From Dasania marina DSM 21967 (lineage in GTDB: Bacteria > Pseudomonadota > Gammaproteobacteria > Pseudomonadales > Dasaniaceae), in contig NZ_KB891585.1 of assembly GCF_000373485.1 (NCBI RefSeq), positions 307,726 to 371,725 on the forward strand: DNA of 64,000 nt. The letters run 5' to 3'. Made by a program: the position numbers and the translations under genes. Below the pieces are notes generated by a model. That model saw nothing but the letters and a program-made list of their open reading frames with translations. It was not told the DNA's origin and did not search any database. Below are positions 1-8,495 of this stretch, in pieces (position 1 is the first letter of the stretch; every line of letters starts with the position of its first letter).

Positions 1-2382
1 GCTTGCTTGGCAACCAGTATATTCAGCCTAATTATCGCCATGGTCGCTCTCAATATTTATGATAAAAACACCTACAAATCATTAATACGCGATGAAATTA
101 GCCTACTGGCATCGGTCATTAGTAACCGTAGCGTGGAATCCGTGTTATTTAATGATAAACAGTCGGCCCTCAATAACCTCATCCCCCTATCCTACCGCAG
201 TAGTATTATCGGCGCCTGTATTTACCGTGTTAGCAGCGACCCCAAACACAGCACTAGCACCTTAGCGAGCTATCCCAACGATAAAATATTTTGCCCCAGT
301 GCCCAGCCTGGTGAGATTAAAATTATTGAGCCTTCGCATGGCCGATTTATAGACTTTATCCACCCCATTAGCCATGAAGAAGAGATTATTGGTTACTTAT
401 ATTTAAAAACGTCTCTGTCGGAGCTCAGCACCCGAACACAGCAAAGTTTTAATGTTTTTTTAGCCATTATCATCGTTGCCAGTATCATTGCTTTATGGCT
501 GTCGAAAATCATTTCTTTCAAACTTATCAGCCCCTTGCGAGCCTTGGGTGAAACCGCTAGGAATGTCGCTAAAGTTGATGATTACTCGCTGCGCGCCGAA
601 AAAATTAACCACGATGAAATAGGCAGCGTAGTAGACTCCTTTAACCATATGCTCAATGTTATAGAGCATGAACATGAGCGCCTGCGCGAAAGTGAAGAAA
701 AGTTCCGGCTAATTAGTGCCTCGTCTAAGGTAGGTATTTTTCAACTTAATCCACAAGGTGAATGCATATTTGCCAATGATGAAATGTCCTATATCACTGG
801 TTTGCCCATTACCCAAATTTTAAATGAATCATGGCTATCCGTAGTAGAGCCAGAAGACCGTGCATCGCTGCAAGCCCAACTAAACACCATGATGAATACG
901 CACATCCCCATTAATATCAACTGCTCTATTAGTGACACCAATAATAAATGGATTAATGGCCACGTCGGTGTTTTGCGCGGCAACAGTGATGAGATTATTG
1001 GCTATCTAGGCTCCATCAATGACGTTACTGAAATTAGGCAAGCGCAATCGCAACTAGAGCACATGGCTTTTTACGATACCCTTACCGGCTTAGCGAATAG
1101 ACGCTTATTTAGAAATCGTTTAGAGCATCTGCTCAATAACCTCTCACGCAACCAATATAGCTTGGGGCTAATCCTGCTGGACTTGGATCATTTTAAAGAG
1201 ATAAATGACTCCATGGGTCATGATGCCGGTGACGGTTTGCTCACTATTATCTCGGAGCGCTTACAACAATGCGTTAGATCCAGCGACACCGTTGCGCGTT
1301 TAGGTGGCGATGAATTTGCCATAATACTACCCATAGATAATGACGGCATAGCACTACCCAATATTGCCGAAAAAATCATTACAGCCATTACTGCACCTAT
1401 TATACTGCAAGAAAATGAACTCACGATTTCCGCCAGCCTAGGCATAGCGGTAGCGCCCATTGATAGTAGCCAAGCCGAGGAACTGATCAAACAGGCCGAC
1501 ATGGCGCTATACAAAGCTAAAGATATGGGTAGAAATAACTACCAGTTTTTTACCGATGAAATTAATCAAAAGCTAGTTAGCCACTTAGATTTAGTCAGAG
1601 ACTTGCGCTTAGCCATAGAGAATCAAGAGTTTCATCTAGTATTTCAACCACAGCTTTCTCTAGAAGATTATAAAATCACCGGCTTTGAAGCCTTAATACG
1701 CTGGACCTGCCCCAACCGTGGTTTTGTGCCCCCCGATCAATTTATTAATACCGCCGAAGACACCGGGCTCATTATCCCCATAGGCCGCCTAGTGATCAGT
1801 AAAGCCTGTGAGCAACTCAAGGCGCTAATAGACAAAAACTTGGTTGACCATGAAGTGGTTATGACGGTGAATATTTCTGCCAAGCAATTTCAAGATGACA
1901 GTTTAGTTGATCACATTACCAATGAGCTTAGCCGCAATAATATATCGCCACATCAGTTTGAAATAGAGCTCACCGAATCATTATTAATGGAAAATATTGA
2001 TGAAGCCTTAGTTAAGCTCAATGAGATAAAAGCGCTAGGCATACTCATTTCTATAGATGACTTTGGCACTGGCTACTCCTCACTCGGCTATCTCAAACAA
2101 TTACCGGTTAACATTCTTAAAGTAGACCGCTCCTTCGTTTCTGACATACCTGAAAATAACGACGATATGGAAATCACCGCCGCAGTTATCGCCATGGCCC
2201 ACAAACTAAATTACCAAGTTGTTGCCGAAGGCGTAGAAACACAAGAGCAACTGGCATTTTTACGCAACTGCAAATGTGATTTCGGGCAAGGCTATTTATT
2301 CAGCAAACCTTTAATTGCCGATGACTTGTTTGATTTCTGTAAAAACTATAAGGCCAGTGATAGCCGCCAACAATACAGCTAA
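1..2382 (+). CDS. CHASE8-like sensor / HAMP / PAS / GGDEF / EAL c-di-GMP protein (5' end outside window)
   Basis: This is a membrane-bound bifunctional c-di-GMP enzyme. The reading frame is open to the first base of the window, so the true start is probably upstream; the first possible in-window start is a TTG at 7. Residues below count from that TTG. The first residues are the end of a membrane helix, followed by a periplasmic CHASE8-like sensor (about 20-140), a second helix (about 150-170), HAMP (about 170-225), PAS (about 230-345), GGDEF (about 350-515) and EAL (about 530-780). The diguanylate cyclase motif GGDEF is intact, with an RSSD inhibitory site five residues before it. The EAL domain keeps FEALIRW, the Asn of NISAKQF, ELTES, DDFGTGYSSL, LKVDRSF and AEGVET, so both activities look possible. 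The net direction (synthesis or hydrolysis) cannot be read from sequence. The gene ends 27 bp before ylqF. Confidence 0.9.
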   Translation, partial: ACLATSIFSLIIAMVALNIYDKNTYKSLIRDEISLLASVISNRSVESVLFNDKQSALNNLIPLSYRSSIIGACIYRVSSDPKHSTSTLASYPNDKIFCPSAQPGEIKIIEPSHGRFIDFIHPISHEEEIIGYLYLKTSLSELSTRTQQSFNVFLAIIIVASIIALWLSKIISFKLISPLRALGETARNVAKVDDYSLRAEKINHDEIGSVVDSFNHMLNVIEHEHERLRESEEKFRLISASSKVGIFQLNPQGECIFANDEMSYITGLPITQILNESWLSVVEPEDRASLQAQLNTMMNTHIPININCSISDTNNKWINGHVGVLRGNSDEIIGYLGSINDVTEIRQAQSQLEHMAFYDTLTGLANRRLFRNRLEHLLNNLSRNQYSLGLILLDLDHFKEINDSMGHDAGDGLLTIISERLQQCVRSSDTVARLGGDEFAIILPIDNDGIALPNIAEKIITAITAPIILQENELTISASLGIAVAPIDSSQAEELIKQADMALYKAKDMGRNNYQFFTDEINQKLVSHLDLVRDLRLAIENQEFHLVFQPQLSLEDYKITGFEALIRWTCPNRGFVPPDQFINTAEDTGLIIPIGRLVISKACEQLKALIDKNLVDHEVVMTVNISAKQFQDDSLVDHITNELSRNNISPHQFEIELTESLLMENIDEALVKLNEIKALGILISIDDFGTGYSSLGYLKQLPVNILKVDRSFVSDIPENNDDMEITAAVIAMAHKLNYQVVAEGVETQEQLAFLRNCKCDFGQGYLFSKPLIADDLFDFCKNYKASDSRQQYS

Positions 2383-2409
2383 CTCCCCTATTAATGATTT
2401 GAGTAAACT

Positions 2410-3336
2410 ATGTCTATACATTGGTACCCCGGCCACATGTACAAAGCCAATAAAGAAATGGTTGAAGTGCTACCGCAGGTGGATATTATTATTGAACTAC
2501 TTGATGCCCGCATCCCCTATAGCAGTTCCAACCCTGCCATAGAAAGCCTGCGTCAAAACAAGCCCTCTATTAAGCTATTGAGTAAAAGTGACTTGGCCGA
2601 CCCTGAGATCACCCTGTTATGGCAGCAATACTACGAGTCACAAGAACAAACCAAAACTCTGGCTATTAGCACTGACCAACAAGGTAGAGATCAACAGATC
2701 ATTAACCTATGCCGCAAGCTTGCGCCCCATAAAGAGCACAAGGCTAAAGATATTTTGGTCATGATTACCGGCATACCCAATGTCGGAAAATCGACGTTAA
2801 TCAACAGTCTGGCGGGTCGTGCTGTAGCTAAAACCGGCAACGAACCCGCCATCACCAAAGGCCAGCAGCGCATTAATTTACGCAACGGTATAATGTTGTT
2901 GGATACGCCCGGCATACTGTGGCCGAAAGTAGAAAATGAAAATAGCAGTTATAGACTAGCAACCACTGGCGCCATTAAAGACACGGCCATGAGCTATGAC
3001 GACGTCGCATTTTTTGCCGCTGATTATATGCTAAAACACTATCCCCAGCGTTTAGTTGAGCGCTACAAGCTCAAACAAGTACCCAAATCAGAGCTGGATT
3101 TTTTAGAGCAGCTAGGGGCACAGCGCGGCTGCTTGCGCGCCGGCGGCCAAGTCGATCTGGAACGTGTCTCCACCATTTTTTTACATGAATTACGTGCAGG
3201 TATACTGGGTGGGCTTAGCCTAGAAACTCCCGAACGGGTAGAGATAGAAAAGCAGCAGGTAAAAATCATGTTAGAAGAAAAAGCTGCCAAGAAAAAATTA
3301 CGCCTAGAAAACAACAAAAAGACCAGAAAGCGTTAA
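2410..3336 (+). CDS. ylqF: Ribosome biogenesis GTPase YlqF/RbgA
   Basis: This is a circularly permuted GTPase that acts in late maturation of the large ribosomal subunit. The permuted motif order is visible: the DAR of the YlqF/YawG family near residue 32, the G4-like SKSD at 58-61, then the P-loop GIPNVGKS at 121-128, and G3 DTPG at 165-168. The G4 motif is usually NKxD; the Ser in first position is a mild deviation. The C-terminal part (about 180-300) corresponds to the RNA-binding helical domain and ends in a Lys/Arg-rich tail. Length (308) is normal for the family. It lies 27 bp behind the GGDEF/EAL gene, so it may be co-transcribed with it. The family assignment is firm. Confidence 0.93.
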   Translation: MSIHWYPGHMYKANKEMVEVLPQVDIIIELLDARIPYSSSNPAIESLRQNKPSIKLLSKSDLADPEITLLWQQYYESQEQTKTLAISTDQQGRDQQIINLCRKLAPHKEHKAKDILVMITGIPNVGKSTLINSLAGRAVAKTGNEPAITKGQQRINLRNGIMLLDTPGILWPKVENENSSYRLATTGAIKDTAMSYDDVAFFAADYMLKHYPQRLVERYKLKQVPKSELDFLEQLGAQRGCLRAGGQVDLERVSTIFLHELRAGILGGLSLETPERVEIEKQQVKIMLEEKAAKKKLRLENNKKTRKR

Positions 3337-3464
3337 CCTGCTCTTTTAGCATAACGGTACTTCCTATTAGGCTTTTCTTTAGCTAGCTACCAATAAACAT
3401 TTACAAAATTGGGGCTAGGCCCTACCATGCGCGCCCACAGCATCGCTAAGAAAAGGCATACAGT

Positions 3465-4013
3465 ATGGCACTTATAGGGTTCGCAAGAGTCACATCAAGG
3501 CAGCAGGACCTAGAGGCGCAGCTAGAAGCTCTCAACGGTGCAGACTGTAGCGACATCATCACCAGCCAAAAGACAGGTAAAACCGATAACAATGCCGAGC
3601 AAATTGAAGCGTTAATCACGCAAGCTCAAAAAGGCGATACCGTTATCCTCACCAAGCTATACCGCTTGGGCCACTCCGCTCACAAAGTACTGGTCACCTT
3701 AAAGGCATTACACGACAAAGGTGTGGCCGTTAAAACCCTAGATGGCCAAATAGATACCTTTTCTGACGACCCTACCCAAAAAGCCATGGCGCAATTATTA
3801 GTGATATTTGCGGATCTTGAACGCTCCAGTGCTGCCGACAAATCAGCCAGTAACCAAGAGAAAAAGCCCAAAAAAGGCCGTAAAAACAAACCCCTAGATC
3901 AAGCGCATTATGCTGCCGTTAAAAAACTTTCGGCTGAAGGCACAAGTATAAGCCAGCTATCCAAACAGTTTTATGTTTCCAGATCTGAGATTGAAAAAGT
4001 ATTAGACACCTAA
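3465..4013 (+). CDS. Serine-recombinase-like protein with degraded active site
   Basis: The protein (182 aa) aligns by eye with the resolvase/invertase family: an N-terminal domain opening IGFARVTSRQQDLEAQ, a KLYRLGHS segment, and a C-terminal helix-turn-helix (about 150-180). Measured against gamma-delta resolvase, most active-site residues are altered. The nucleophilic Ser10 is Thr10, although Ser follows at 11. The Arg45 region has no Arg (DNNAEQ). Asp67 is Tyr66 and Arg71 is His70. Arg8 and Arg68 (here R67) remain. The long helix that normally follows (AEFERERIRERT-like) is replaced by ADLERSSAADKS and a Lys-rich linker. The fold and the DNA-binding half seem kept while strand exchange is probably lost, so a DNA-binding or regulatory role is more likely than recombination. 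It is a lone gene 129 bp after ylqF, and there is no transposase nearby. Confidence 0.8.
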   Translation: MALIGFARVTSRQQDLEAQLEALNGADCSDIITSQKTGKTDNNAEQIEALITQAQKGDTVILTKLYRLGHSAHKVLVTLKALHDKGVAVKTLDGQIDTFSDDPTQKAMAQLLVIFADLERSSAADKSASNQEKKPKKGRKNKPLDQAHYAAVKKLSAEGTSISQLSKQFYVSRSEIEKVLDT

Positions 4014-4031
4014 GGTAATTTACCAATAAAA

Positions 4032-4145
4032 CCTCGCACTAAAGCCTAAGCAAGTGACCGTCAGTATTTGCTCTAGGCTGTTGGGCAGTCAGCGCGAGGG
4101 CCAACCATCCCTTACGCGTAGTTAGCTGATGCGTTAGGCTGTTTT
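4032..4145 (+). other. Folded intergenic element with competing inverted repeats and attC-like ends
   Basis: Nested complementary segments lie between the resolvase-like gene and the 65-codon gene. CCTCGC (4032-4037) matches GCGAGG (4094-4099). AGCCTA-AGCAA (4043-4053) matches TTGCT-c-TAGGCT (4068-4079). GTTGG (4080-4084) matches CCAAC (4101-4105). AGCCTAAGC (4043-4051) can instead pair with GCgTTAGGCT (4131-4140), which is followed by GTTTTT. The outer ends resemble integron attC core sites: GTTAGGC fits GTTRRRY exactly and GCCTAAG fits RYYYAAC with one mismatch. The two pairing choices in front of a T-run would also fit an attenuator. Which of these is right, or whether it is chance, is open. 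Confidence 0.4.
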
Positions 4146-4207
4146 TAGGGGCAATTCCTTGATATTTCAGGTACAATGGGCCATCACTTATACATGAAAG
4201 AATCGAA

Positions 4208-4405
4208 ATGGCAGCTAAACCGTTAAAAACCACAGGCAAAAAGAAGCAACCCGCAGTTGTTGAAACGTCTCAGTCTATTGAAGATAAAACCAAAGCTTTT
4301 CTAGAAGCTGGCGGCAGCATAGAGCAAGTAAACTCCGGCGTTAGCGGCCAGCAAAGCCTGCTGGTACCAAAACCTAAACCCTCAGTACCTAATAATTCGA
4401 ACTAA
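4208..4405 (+). CDS. Small hypothetical protein (65 aa)
   Basis: This is a short basic protein with a Lys-rich N-terminus, a central segment containing FLEAGGSIEQVNSGVSGQ, and a Pro/Asn-rich end. The central 'glycine-glycine ... GVSG' pattern resembles small uncharacterised proteins I have seen in other gammaproteobacteria, but I know no function for them. No signal peptide or membrane helix is seen. A possible -10 (TACAAT, 4172-4177) lies upstream without a convincing -35. The gene stands alone, 3' of the folded intergenic element, which could belong to its leader. Confidence 0.6.
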   Translation: MAAKPLKTTGKKKQPAVVETSQSIEDKTKAFLEAGGSIEQVNSGVSGQQSLLVPKPKPSVPNNSN

Positions 4406-4782
4406 AACACCCCTCTCGAATTAATATAGCTAAGCGAATATTTCAAGACCTTTTGTTGGCCACACTACGCCAGCGATGGGTTGGCCCGTACCCATATTAG
4501 AGTAACGCCACTCTTAATTATTGCATACGATAGGCGGCACAATATTGCCTAAACACTCGTGTGCTGGCACAGAATCCAGATCGTCCTAGAATATCTTTTT
4601 CAGTAAATTACTCGTAATTGATGGGCGCCGTTAGCCTATATAGCCTCTAGCGCCATGTTTAACTAACAGTAATTCTCCGCATATTAAACATTATCAGTAA
4701 CTTACGCCCTCTAGTCGGTGAAGAAATATGAAGGTATAAACCTCGCTATAAACTGTCATGATGACAATGAATCTAAGCCGTT
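4406..4782. other. Intergenic stretch without recognisable content
   Basis: These are 377 bp between a plus-strand and a minus-strand gene (convergent 3' ends). I see no reading frame with a ribosome binding site, no tRNA and no strong T-tailed terminator. There is only a short palindrome TGTCATGATGACA near 4757 and weak inverted repeats. Confidence 0.5.
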
Positions 4783-5982
4783 TTATAAATACTGGGCGGC
4801 GGCATAGGCCGAAGCCCAGGCCCATTGAAAGTTAAACCCTCCCAAGTGCCCTGTCACATCCACCACCTCGCCGATAAAAAACAAACCTGGTTGAGTTTTA
4901 CTGGCCATGGTTTTAGAAGAGAGTTCATCGGTATTAACACCACCCAGGGTAACTTCTGCGGTGCGGTAGCCCTCAGTGCCGGAAGGTTTAAGCTGCCAGC
5001 CTGACAAGTTTTCGGCCACGGTTTTTAAAATTGCATCGGGAATTTCGGCCATGGCCGTTTCTGTATACTGCGGCCAAAACAGCGCCTGTAATTCAGTTAC
5101 TAAGCCTTTAGCTAAATGCTGCGCTAGTAAGTTGCGTAATAAGCTTTTCGGATGCTGCGCCTTATACTCTAACAACAATTGCTGCACATTATTGTCCGGC
5201 AATAAATTCATGCTAATGCTATTGCCGGGCTGCCAGTAGTTAGACAACTGTAAAACCACGGGGCCACTTAAGCCGCGATGAGTAAACAAAACATTTTCGC
5301 GAAAACAAGTGCCCGCTGTCGACAACTCTACATCCACCGCCAAACCCGACAGACGCTCAGAAATACTTTTAATATGGTCGCTAAAGGTAAACGGCACTAG
5401 TCCTGCCGTTCTGGACAATAGCTTGTGACCAAATTGCTGAGCCAGTTCATAACCAAAACCGCTGGCGCCCATGGTAGGTATAGATAAACCACCACTAGCC
5501 ACCACCAAAGACGGTGTAGTAAAACTGCCAATATTGGTTTTTAGGCTATAACCCTGCTCGGGCTGATAATTCACTGCCGTTATTTCACAGCGGGTTTTTA
5601 TAGTGACCTGCCCCAGCTCACACTCCGCCAGCAGCATATTTAAAATATCTTTGGCGCTATCATCGCAAAATAATTCGCCGTGCTTGCGTTCGTGGTAGGG
5701 GATTTGATAGCGCTCCACCAGCTCTATAAATTGCCACTGGTTATAGCTAGATAATGCCGACTTGTGAAAGTGGGGGTTTTGGCATAAATAATTATCGGAT
5801 GTGACATAAAGGTTAGTGAAATTACAGCGGCCACCACCCGACATCAGAATTTTTTTGCCCACTTTATTACTGCTATCGACTACCAGCACACGCAAACCGC
5901 GCTGGCCCGCCAGCCCCGCACAAAATAAACCCGAGGCACCGCCGCCAATAATAATGGCATCGTAATGATGATGATCAGTCAC
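4783..5982 (-). CDS. NAD(P)/FAD-dependent oxidoreductase, BaiN/YhiN (HI0933) family
   Basis: This is a soluble flavoprotein of 399 residues. The N-terminus carries the FAD Rossmann motif IIIGGGASGLFCAG (about residues 10-23), followed by the family signature KKILMSGGGRCNFTN. The C-terminus ends with the FAD-contacting GLFFIGEVVDVTGHLGGFNF segment and a WAWASAYAAA helix. Both are hallmarks of the HI0933/YhiN group, whose members have been linked to flavin-dependent reduction or reductive steps such as bile-acid processing (BaiN) in other bacteria. The in vivo substrate here is unknown. It lies 12 bp downstream of the DEAD-box helicase gene on the same strand and is probably co-transcribed with it. 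Confidence 0.88.
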   Translation of the reverse strand: MTDHHHYDAIIIGGGASGLFCAGLAGQRGLRVLVVDSSNKVGKKILMSGGGRCNFTNLYVTSDNYLCQNPHFHKSALSSYNQWQFIELVERYQIPYHERKHGELFCDDSAKDILNMLLAECELGQVTIKTRCEITAVNYQPEQGYSLKTNIGSFTTPSLVVASGGLSIPTMGASGFGYELAQQFGHKLLSRTAGLVPFTFSDHIKSISERLSGLAVDVELSTAGTCFRENVLFTHRGLSGPVVLQLSNYWQPGNSISMNLLPDNNVQQLLLEYKAQHPKSLLRNLLAQHLAKGLVTELQALFWPQYTETAMAEIPDAILKTVAENLSGWQLKPSGTEGYRTAEVTLGGVNTDELSSKTMASKTQPGLFFIGEVVDVTGHLGGFNFQWAWASAYAAAQYL

Positions 5983-5994
5983 TGGGGTAGGCGC

Positions 5995-7296
5995 TTATTT
6001 TTTCTTTTTAATAGGGGCAAAGCCGTCTAAGGCTTTTACTGGCCTAGAGGGCCTAGCGCCGGTTTTTTTCTTTTTCTTCTTGGGCTCTGCCGCTTTAACT
6101 TTGCTACGCTTGGTAGTACTGGCTGCCTTACCGGAGCTTTTTAATTTTTTCGGGCCTTTGTATTTACCCAGCAATGGCTTAATGGTGCGCTTTTCAAAGC
6201 TCACAGTTACATAACGCTCTATCGCCGCCATTAAATTCCATTCTTTGGCTGTGATAAAACTAATCGCCAAACCCTTTTGTTCAACGCGGCCGGTTCTACC
6301 TATACGGTGGATATAGTCATCACCATTGCGCGCCATATCAAAATTAATCACTAAATCGATATCATTAATATCAATGCCGCGAGAGGCGACATCGGTGGCC
6401 ACTAAAATTTGGGTGGCGCCACTGCGAAAACTGGTCATAGTGGTGCTACGATCTTCTTGTGACATATCACTGTTAATCGATGCGGCGCGATATTTCTTGC
6501 CCCGTAAAAAACCTCTTACCCGGTTGGAGTCGGTTTTAGTATTGGTAAACACCAAGGCTTTACCGAAGGTTTCGTTGCTTAACAGCCAATCTAATAAATT
6601 CTTTTTGTGCTCGTAATCATCCGCCAAAATAACTTGCTGACGTATATTTTTATGCTGCTGCCTATGGGTATCTACCTGTATGGTTTCGGGTTCGTTTAAA
6701 ATACCTGCGGATAGCTCAGCAATGCCGCGACGCTCTAAGGTGGCAGAGAACATTAAGGTTTGGCGCTGCGTATTGCTATGACCTGCGATAGCGGTGACGT
6801 CATCTAAAAAACCCAGCTCCAGCATTTTATCCGCCTCATCCAATACTAAAAATTCTAGCTGTGATAATAGCGCCGAGCCTTTTTGTAAGTGTTCTAATAA
6901 GCGGCCGGGAGTAGCGATAATAATTTCAGGGTCTTTGCGTAATAAAGCCTGCTGATATTTAAACTCTTCACCACCGATAATTAAGGCAGTTTTTAAATAG
7001 CTAAAACGGCACAGGCTTTTACAGGTTTTAAAAATCTGCTTAGCCAGCTCACGGGTAGGCGCTAAAATCACACAGCGGCTGCCCTCGGCTATGGTGGCCT
7101 TGCCCTCAAACATAGGCTGTAACACCGGTAACAGAAAGGCGATAGTTTTACCGGTGCCGGTTGCGGCACTCACCCGTAAATCTTTACCGGCCAAGGCTGC
7201 CGGTATGGCTTGCTGTTGCACGGCGGTAGGTGTTTTTATGTTTAGCTCGTGTAACGCTCTTAATAAACGCTCATTTAATGGCATTGCTGAGAACAT
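5995..7296 (-). CDS. DEAD-box ATP-dependent RNA helicase (SrmB-like)
   Basis: All helicase motifs are present: the upstream Phe and Q-motif (TPTAVQQQAIP), motif I ATGTGKT (about 45-51), Ia PTRELA, Ib TPGR, II DEAD, III SAT, then IV-VI including ATDVASRGIDI and HRIGRTGR. A Lys-rich tail of about 60 residues (with KKKKKK runs) is expected to bind RNA non-specifically, as in SrmB/RhlE-type proteins that assist ribosome assembly or RNA turnover. I chose the ATG at 7296 because MFSAMPLNERLLRAL begins at the usual distance before the Q-motif. The frame stays open to a GTG at 7350, which would add 18 atypical residues. The exact orthologue (SrmB, RhlE or another) is not resolved. Confidence 0.88.
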   Translation of the reverse strand: MFSAMPLNERLLRALHELNIKTPTAVQQQAIPAALAGKDLRVSAATGTGKTIAFLLPVLQPMFEGKATIAEGSRCVILAPTRELAKQIFKTCKSLCRFSYLKTALIIGGEEFKYQQALLRKDPEIIIATPGRLLEHLQKGSALLSQLEFLVLDEADKMLELGFLDDVTAIAGHSNTQRQTLMFSATLERRGIAELSAGILNEPETIQVDTHRQQHKNIRQQVILADDYEHKKNLLDWLLSNETFGKALVFTNTKTDSNRVRGFLRGKKYRAASINSDMSQEDRSTTMTSFRSGATQILVATDVASRGIDINDIDLVINFDMARNGDDYIHRIGRTGRVEQKGLAISFITAKEWNLMAAIERYVTVSFEKRTIKPLLGKYKGPKKLKSSGKAASTTKRSKVKAAEPKKKKKKTGARPSRPVKALDGFAPIKKKK

Positions 7297-7403
7297 AGGG
7301 ATGTAAAACCTGAGATAATGAGGTGAGTTCGACCAGGCACTGGTTGCCACATTGACGAAAACGCGGATATTAACAAAAATATCGGGCTATGGCTTGCTAA
7401 GAG

Positions 7404-8495
7404 GTGCTTATTATCACTACCCCCACACACTCCCTCACTGACACCACCCTGGATTACGACCCCGAGACGCAATCGCTGTGGATCATAGACCAAACCTTAC
7501 TGCCCCACCGTTACCAGCGTATAGCGCTGATTGAGCTAACTGATTTTTGCCATGCTATCGCTAGTATGCAAGTGCGAGGCGCACCACTAATAGGTATTAC
7601 CGCCGCTTTTGGCTTGGCCTTATCATTACGACCTAACTCCCCCCACAGTGCTGAGCAAGCCTATCAAGCCCTGCTGGCTACCCGCCCCACCGCCATTAAC
7701 CTGCGTTGGGCCTTGGATAAAGTAATGTCGGCCATCAAAGCACAGCCACAAGATGCCTTTATCGCCGCTATTACCATGGCACAACAGCTTAGGGCTGACG
7801 ATATAGACCATTGCGCAGCTATAGGCCTGCACGGTGTAGATTTAATTAAACAGCAATATCAGCAAAAACAGCGCAGCATCAATATACTCACCCATTGCAA
7901 CGCCGGCTGGTTGGCCACCATACGATGGGGCACTGCCTTAGCGCCTATTTATAAAGCGCAACAATTGGGCATACCGATACATGTTTGGGTGGATGAAACA
8001 CGGCCCCGCAACCAAGGCGCCCACCTAACCGCTTGGGAGCTGCAACAGGCAGGCATCCCCCACACGCTTATTTGTGATAATACCGGCGGTCACCTCATGC
8101 AGCAGGGTATGGTGGATATGTGCATAGTGGGCAGCGACCGCACCAGCGCCAACGGCGATGTCTGCAATAAAATAGGCACTTACCTCAAGGCCCTAGCCGC
8201 CCATGATAACCAAATTCCTTTTTATGTAGCCCTACCCAGTTCCACCATAGATTGGCAGATTAGCGATGGCCTCAGCCAGATACCTATAGAGCAGCGCCAC
8301 AGCGATGAGGTATTAACAATTAGCGGTGTCGATGAGCAAGGGGTTGCGCGCAGCATTTGTATTAATAGTCACTCACCCGCTGCTAACTATGGCTTTGATG
8401 TTACCCCGGCGCGCTTAGTTACTGGCTTGATAACCGAGCGCGGTATAGTGCCAGCCAACAGCATCGCGTTAGCCGCACTGCGAGAGCAATTATGA
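7404..8495 (+). CDS. mtnA: S-methyl-5-thioribose-1-phosphate isomerase
   Basis: The enzyme isomerises 5-methylthioribose-1-phosphate (and 5-deoxyribose-1-phosphate) to the ribulose form in methylthioadenosine salvage. Family landmarks are MQVRGAPLIG (about 56-65), THCNAG with the catalytic Cys165, DETRPRNQGA (197-206), and GSDRTSANGD (243-252) with the catalytic Asp245. Length (363) is normal. The start is a GTG with only a weak AAGAG just upstream. Its last four bases overlap the start of the class II aldolase gene, so the two are translationally coupled. The gene faces away from the helicase gene across a short divergent region. No mtnB, mtnC, mtnD or mtnP is seen next to it. Confidence 0.93.
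   Translation: MLIITTPTHSLTDTTLDYDPETQSLWIIDQTLLPHRYQRIALIELTDFCHAIASMQVRGAPLIGITAAFGLALSLRPNSPHSAEQAYQALLATRPTAINLRWALDKVMSAIKAQPQDAFIAAITMAQQLRADDIDHCAAIGLHGVDLIKQQYQQKQRSINILTHCNAGWLATIRWGTALAPIYKAQQLGIPIHVWVDETRPRNQGAHLTAWELQQAGIPHTLICDNTGGHLMQQGMVDMCIVGSDRTSANGDVCNKIGTYLKALAAHDNQIPFYVALPSSTIDWQISDGLSQIPIEQRHSDEVLTISGVDEQGVARSICINSHSPAANYGFDVTPARLVTGLITERGIVPANSIALAALREQL

Noticed and set aside
4032..4145. True integron attC site
   Set aside because: Only the two end 7-mers fit, one with a mismatch. The inner L boxes are not complementary as required, there is no integron integrase (a tyrosine recombinase) in the window, and no array of cassettes.
5976..6616. Reading frames on the opposite strand of the helicase gene and similar antisense frames throughout
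   Set aside because: They run against strongly conserved genes, lack Shine-Dalgarno sites and resemble no family, so they are overlaps in other frames.
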